A DNA stretch of 9,293 nucleotides from Prevotellaceae bacterium (lineage in GTDB: Bacteria > Bacteroidota > Bacteroidia > Bacteroidales > UBA932), in assembly GCA_031289995.1 (NCBI GenBank), contig JAITOI010000114.1:1-9293 (forward strand), given 5' to 3'. How positions within the stretch are numbered: the stretch's first letter is position 1; every line of letters begins with the position of its first letter. Below are positions 6,994 to 9,293 of the stretch, one piece after another. Under the pieces are notes generated by a model. The model made no database searches, had not been told where the DNA came from, and saw only the letters and a program-made list of their open reading frames with translations. A program made the position numbers and the translations under genes.

Positions 6994-8760
6994 ATGAAAA
7001 AAATTATTGCCTGTCTGATTCCCTTGCTGGGCGTGGCCTGCGTGCCGCACGAAGACCTCTCGCCGGTGGTGGTTCAGTCGTTCGACAACGTGTGGAAATT
7101 TAGCGCGGGCAAAGGCACCGACAGCCTCTGGCGGGCTACGGCCTACAACGACGACGCGTGGTACGCGGTAACCACCGACAAGCTGCTCACCGAGCAGGGC
7201 GTGTCGCTCATCGACGGCCACGGCTGGTATCGCAAGCACGTTACGCTGTCCGATTCGCTGCGCAAAGCCTTGCCCGGCAAAGGCGGCGTGATGATGCATC
7301 TGGGACGATTGGGCGCGGTGGACGAGGTGTTCGTCAACGGCCAGCTGGTGGGCAAAACCGGTGAATTTCCCGGCAACTACAGCGGCAATACCGACGGCGA
7401 GCGCTCCTACTTTGTGCCCGCTTCCGCGCTTCGCGCCGAGGGCGACAACCTGATTGCAGTAAAGTTTTTCGACGGCTGGTGGATTGGCGGATTCTACGCC
7501 GGCGCTCGCCTCCGCATGGTAACCGCCGAAACCGGCGACAAGCTTAAGCTGCGCGTGGTTGTGCCCGATTCGGACTACGTCTTTGTCGGCACAAAGGAAA
7601 TTGCGTTCGACATCCACCTCAAAAACGACAACGCATGGAACGTGGGCGGGCAGCTGGTGGTGAGCGTTAGCACCGACGACTACCGCCACATCTCGACCGA
7701 CACATTCACCATGTACGCCGCGCCCAGCTTCGAGTTCGTGCTGCCCTACAAGCATCGCGAGGTGCAGCCCGGCTTCTACCGCTACACGGTGCAGGTGCTG
7801 CGCAACGGGCAAATGCTGATGGATAAAAAGCTCACGCTTGGCTTCGACCCCGAAAAAATTATTGCGCCAGCTGACGCAAAGCCTGACCTGCGCTCGTTTT
7901 GGGACCTTGGCCTCGCCGAGCTCGCCAAGGTGAAGCCCGACTACACGCTCACGGAGCAGCCGCAGTACAGCAACGACAGCTACACGGTGTACCTCGTCAC
8001 CATGCGCTCGCTGGGCGACGAGCTCATTCGCGGCTACTACGCGCAGCCCAAAAAAGAGGGCAAGCACCCCGTCATCGTAGAGTACATGGGCTACGGCTCG
8101 AAGCCCTACCCGCCCAGCGTCTACTACGACGGCTACGCGCGCTACGTGCATTCCGTGCGCGGGCAAGGCCTCAACGAGCCAACCAACCGCTTTGGCAAGT
8201 GGATAACCCACGGCCTCGACAGCAAGGAAACCTACTACTACCGCGGCGCATTCCTCGACGTGGTGCGGGCTATCGACTTTGTGTGCAGCCGCCCCGAAAT
8301 TGACAACACGCGCATTGGCGTACGCGGCGGAAGTCAGGGCGGAGCGTTTTCGTTTGTGGCGGCGGCGCTCGACAAGCGTGTCGCAGCCTGCGTTCCGCGC
8401 AACCCCTTCCTGTGCGACTATCGCGGCTACTTCAGCATCGCGCCCTGGCCGCGCAGCGAATTTGAGGAGTACCTGCGGCGCTTTCATCCCGACAGCCACG
8501 ACTACCGCTGGACGAAAATTTACGACGTGCTCTCGTACTTCGATGTCAAAAATTTGTCGCCATGGATTACCTGCCCGGTGTACATGGGCATTGGCGTGCA
8601 GGATGAAATATGCCCGCCGCGCACCAACTTTGCGGGCTACAACGCCCTGCGCTCAGCCAAGCAGTGGCACGCCGATGCCGAGTTTGCGCACAGCACCAGC
8701 AACTGGTTTTGGGATGCGATGATGGGGTGGTTTGGGGAGAGGTTGACGCCGGGCAAGTGA
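6994..8760 (+). CDS. CE7-type acetylxylan esterase with N-terminal beta-sandwich region, probable lipoprotein
   Basis: A predicted serine esterase that removes acetyl groups from xylan or xylo-oligosaccharides (family CE7, related to cephalosporin-C deacetylases). The C-terminal half, about 295-588, carries the CE7 marks: VEYMGYGSK (362-370), RGQ (389-391), GGSQGG with nucleophile Ser447, PFLCDY (471-476), Asp537 in GVQDEICPP, and His566 in EFAHSTSN. The canonical His-Glu pair after the last motif is His-Ser here. The N-terminal half (about 28-290), absent from ordinary CE7 enzymes of about 320 residues, looks like a GH2-type sugar-binding jelly roll (WYRKHVTL, MHLGRLGAVDEVFVNG, GWWIGGFYAGARL) followed by a second beta-rich stretch. 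ATG at 6994 is preferred over an in-frame TTG at 6979, because it gives a compact signal (MKKIIACLIPLLGVAC) with Cys16 as likely lipid site; Gly at -3 makes the lipobox imperfect. It follows the GH5 gene by 42 bases with no terminator between them, so the two probably act together on acetylated plant glycans. Confidence 0.88.
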   Translation: MKKIIACLIPLLGVACVPHEDLSPVVVQSFDNVWKFSAGKGTDSLWRATAYNDDAWYAVTTDKLLTEQGVSLIDGHGWYRKHVTLSDSLRKALPGKGGVMMHLGRLGAVDEVFVNGQLVGKTGEFPGNYSGNTDGERSYFVPASALRAEGDNLIAVKFFDGWWIGGFYAGARLRMVTAETGDKLKLRVVVPDSDYVFVGTKEIAFDIHLKNDNAWNVGGQLVVSVSTDDYRHISTDTFTMYAAPSFEFVLPYKHREVQPGFYRYTVQVLRNGQMLMDKKLTLGFDPEKIIAPADAKPDLRSFWDLGLAELAKVKPDYTLTEQPQYSNDSYTVYLVTMRSLGDELIRGYYAQPKKEGKHPVIVEYMGYGSKPYPPSVYYDGYARYVHSVRGQGLNEPTNRFGKWITHGLDSKETYYYRGAFLDVVRAIDFVCSRPEIDNTRIGVRGGSQGGAFSFVAAALDKRVAACVPRNPFLCDYRGYFSIAPWPRSEFEEYLRRFHPDSHDYRWTKIYDVLSYFDVKNLSPWITCPVYMGIGVQDEICPPRTNFAGYNALRSAKQWHADAEFAHSTSNWFWDAMMGWFGERLTPGK

Positions 8761-8764
8761 GCGC

Positions 8765-8923
8765 TTGTCCACGAATTATCCACGAGCTTTTGTCCACGAA
8801 GATTTGTCCACGAATTACACGAATTAACACGAATTTTTTCTTTCTCCTTCGTGTTAATTCGTGTAATTCGTGGACAATCTTCATGTCACTTCGTGGCCAA
8901 TCTTCGCATCACTTCGTGGCCAA
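8765..8923. repeat. Cluster of TCCACGAA / TTCGTGGA-type repeats filling the convergent gap
   Basis: Short copies of one sequence family fill the space between the esterase and pssA. On the plus strand TTGTCCACGAA recurs near 8765 and 8804, GTCCACGAA also at 8792, and ATCCACGA at 8778; after the central palindrome the inverse orientation appears, with the exact 15-mer TCACTTCGTGGCCAA at 8886-8900 and again at 8909-8923. The cluster begins four bases after the esterase stop codon and its last copy overlaps the end of pssA. The pattern resembles palindromic repeats scattered between genes in many Bacteroidota genomes that are often miscalled as small proteins. No transposase or other gene is visible inside it. 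Confidence 0.85.
8798..8882. repeat. Long palindrome inside the repeat cluster, possible hairpin or terminator
   Basis: A perfect 28-bp inverted repeat (8806-8833 with 8848-8875; left arm begins GTCCACGAATTACACG) surrounds a 14-base pyrimidine loop, TTTTTTCTTTCTCC. Allowing one extra base, the arms extend outward to GAAGATTT (8798-8805) and AATCTTC (8876-8882), about 35 bp each. Both arms contain inner repetition of ACGAATTA. As RNA it would form a very stable hairpin between two converging genes and might end or protect both transcripts, although no U run follows the stem on either strand. Confidence 0.9.
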
Positions 8924-9293
8924 AAAATGTTTCGCCAAGCTAAGCAAAATGTAGAGCAAAATGATGGGTGCAAAGGCGGTGAGCAGCGGCCATTGCAGCA
9001 GCACAACACCCGCTGCAAGTCCCGCCGACATTAGCACGAACGCAATTTGCCAAGCGTACTTGCGGGGCGAAAAGTTTTTCATCTTGAGCGAAAACATGGG
9101 CAGCTCGCAGATGAGCAGGTAGGCGAAAACGAGCACCGGCGCCAGCAGCAGCCAAGGGTTGAAATGATATTCGGCGCAGAGCAGCGTGAGCGAGCCAAAG
9201 AAGAGCGCGTTGGCAGGCACCGGCAGGCCTATGAACGACGTGGTTTGCCGGTCGTCCACGTTGAACTTTGCGAGCCGCAAGGCCGAAAAAATG
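8909..9293 (-). CDS. pssA: CDP-diacylglycerol-serine O-phosphatidyltransferase, C-terminal part (partial)
   Basis: Phosphatidylserine synthase makes phosphatidylserine from CDP-diacylglycerol and serine in the inner membrane, the first committed step towards phosphatidylethanolamine. Only the last 127 residues are in the window; the frame stays open to the edge (reading IFSALRLAKFNVDDRQ), so the 5' part lies beyond 9293, and the CDP-alcohol phosphatidyltransferase active-site motif with it. The segment ALRLAKFN.D.RQT.SFIGLP.PANALFF is the typical central signature of Bacteroidota PssA. It is followed by about four hydrophobic membrane helices: ANALFFGSLTLLCAEY, LLLAPVLVFAYLLICEL, IAFVLMSAGLAAGVVLL and LLTAFAPIILLYILLSLA. 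The last four residues (Leu-Ala-Thr-Lys) and the TGA stop are exactly one 15-base copy of the neighbouring repeat, so the original C-terminus may have been altered by repeat insertion. An internal TTG at 9280 could be mistaken for a start, but the conserved sequence continues upstream of it. Confidence 0.88.
   Translation of the reverse strand, partial: IFSALRLAKFNVDDRQTTSFIGLPVPANALFFGSLTLLCAEYHFNPWLLLAPVLVFAYLLICELPMFSLKMKNFSPRKYAWQIAFVLMSAGLAAGVVLLQWPLLTAFAPIILLYILLSLAKHFLATK

Noticed and set aside
6934..8499. Minus-strand open frame (521 codons) opposite the esterase gene
   Set aside because: It is a shadow frame; the plus strand encodes a protein with complete CE7 motifs.
8567..8884. 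Small minus-strand protein beginning MKIVHELHELTRRRKKKFVLIRVIRG
   Set aside because: It is the translation of the palindromic repeat and the antisense of the esterase 3' end. Such KFVLIRVIRG peptides are a known kind of false gene call from this repeat type.
8765..8923. CRISPR array
   Set aside because: The repeats are short, unevenly spaced, change orientation and have no uniform spacers; no cas gene is present.

Overview
The window looks like the chromosome of a member of the Bacteroidota, most likely the order Bacteroidales. Reasons: the single-chain (not alpha/beta) glycyl-tRNA synthetase, a six-domain ribosomal protein S1, a PssA of the Bacteroidota type, two copies of the phylum's characteristic -7 promoter box (TACCTTTG), and the absence of Shine-Dalgarno sequences before the starts. 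Coding DNA is GC-rich and the spaces between genes are AT-rich. I cannot name genus or species.

Layout. (1) 6-3564, plus strand: glycyl-tRNA synthetase, then 19 bases later an ABC-F ribosome-associated ATPase starting at GTG. (2) 3595-3634: a near-perfect terminator hairpin flanked by A and T runs, serving two converging genes. (3) 3657-5714, minus strand: ribosomal protein S1 (rpsA), whose C-terminal tail is written by a 30-bp tandem repeat. (4) 5715-5970: a divergent control region with a TACCTTTG box on each strand and a near-palindrome between them. (5) 5971-8760, plus strand: a two-gene set of predicted surface or periplasmic lipoproteins, a GH5 endoglucanase-like hydrolase and a CE7 acetylxylan-esterase-like protein with an N-terminal beta-sandwich region. 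(6) 8765-8923: a dense cluster of TCCACGAA-type repeats centred on a long palindrome, filling the gap between two converging genes. (7) 8909-9293, minus strand: the C-terminal part of phosphatidylserine synthase (pssA), running off the window edge.

How it fits together. Three genes (glyS, ABC-F, rpsA) belong to translation. The GH5/CE7 pair would act outside the cytoplasm on plant cell wall glycans: cutting of beta-1,4-glucan-type chains plus removal of acetyl groups. It has no SusC/SusD pair, sensor or regulator beside it in this window, so it is not a standard polysaccharide utilisation locus as far as can be seen. I found no tRNA, rRNA, CRISPR array, transposase or phage gene. I see no clearly new multi-gene system; the most unusual features are the repeat cluster at 8765-8923, which supplies the last codons of pssA, and the tandem-repeat tail of S1.
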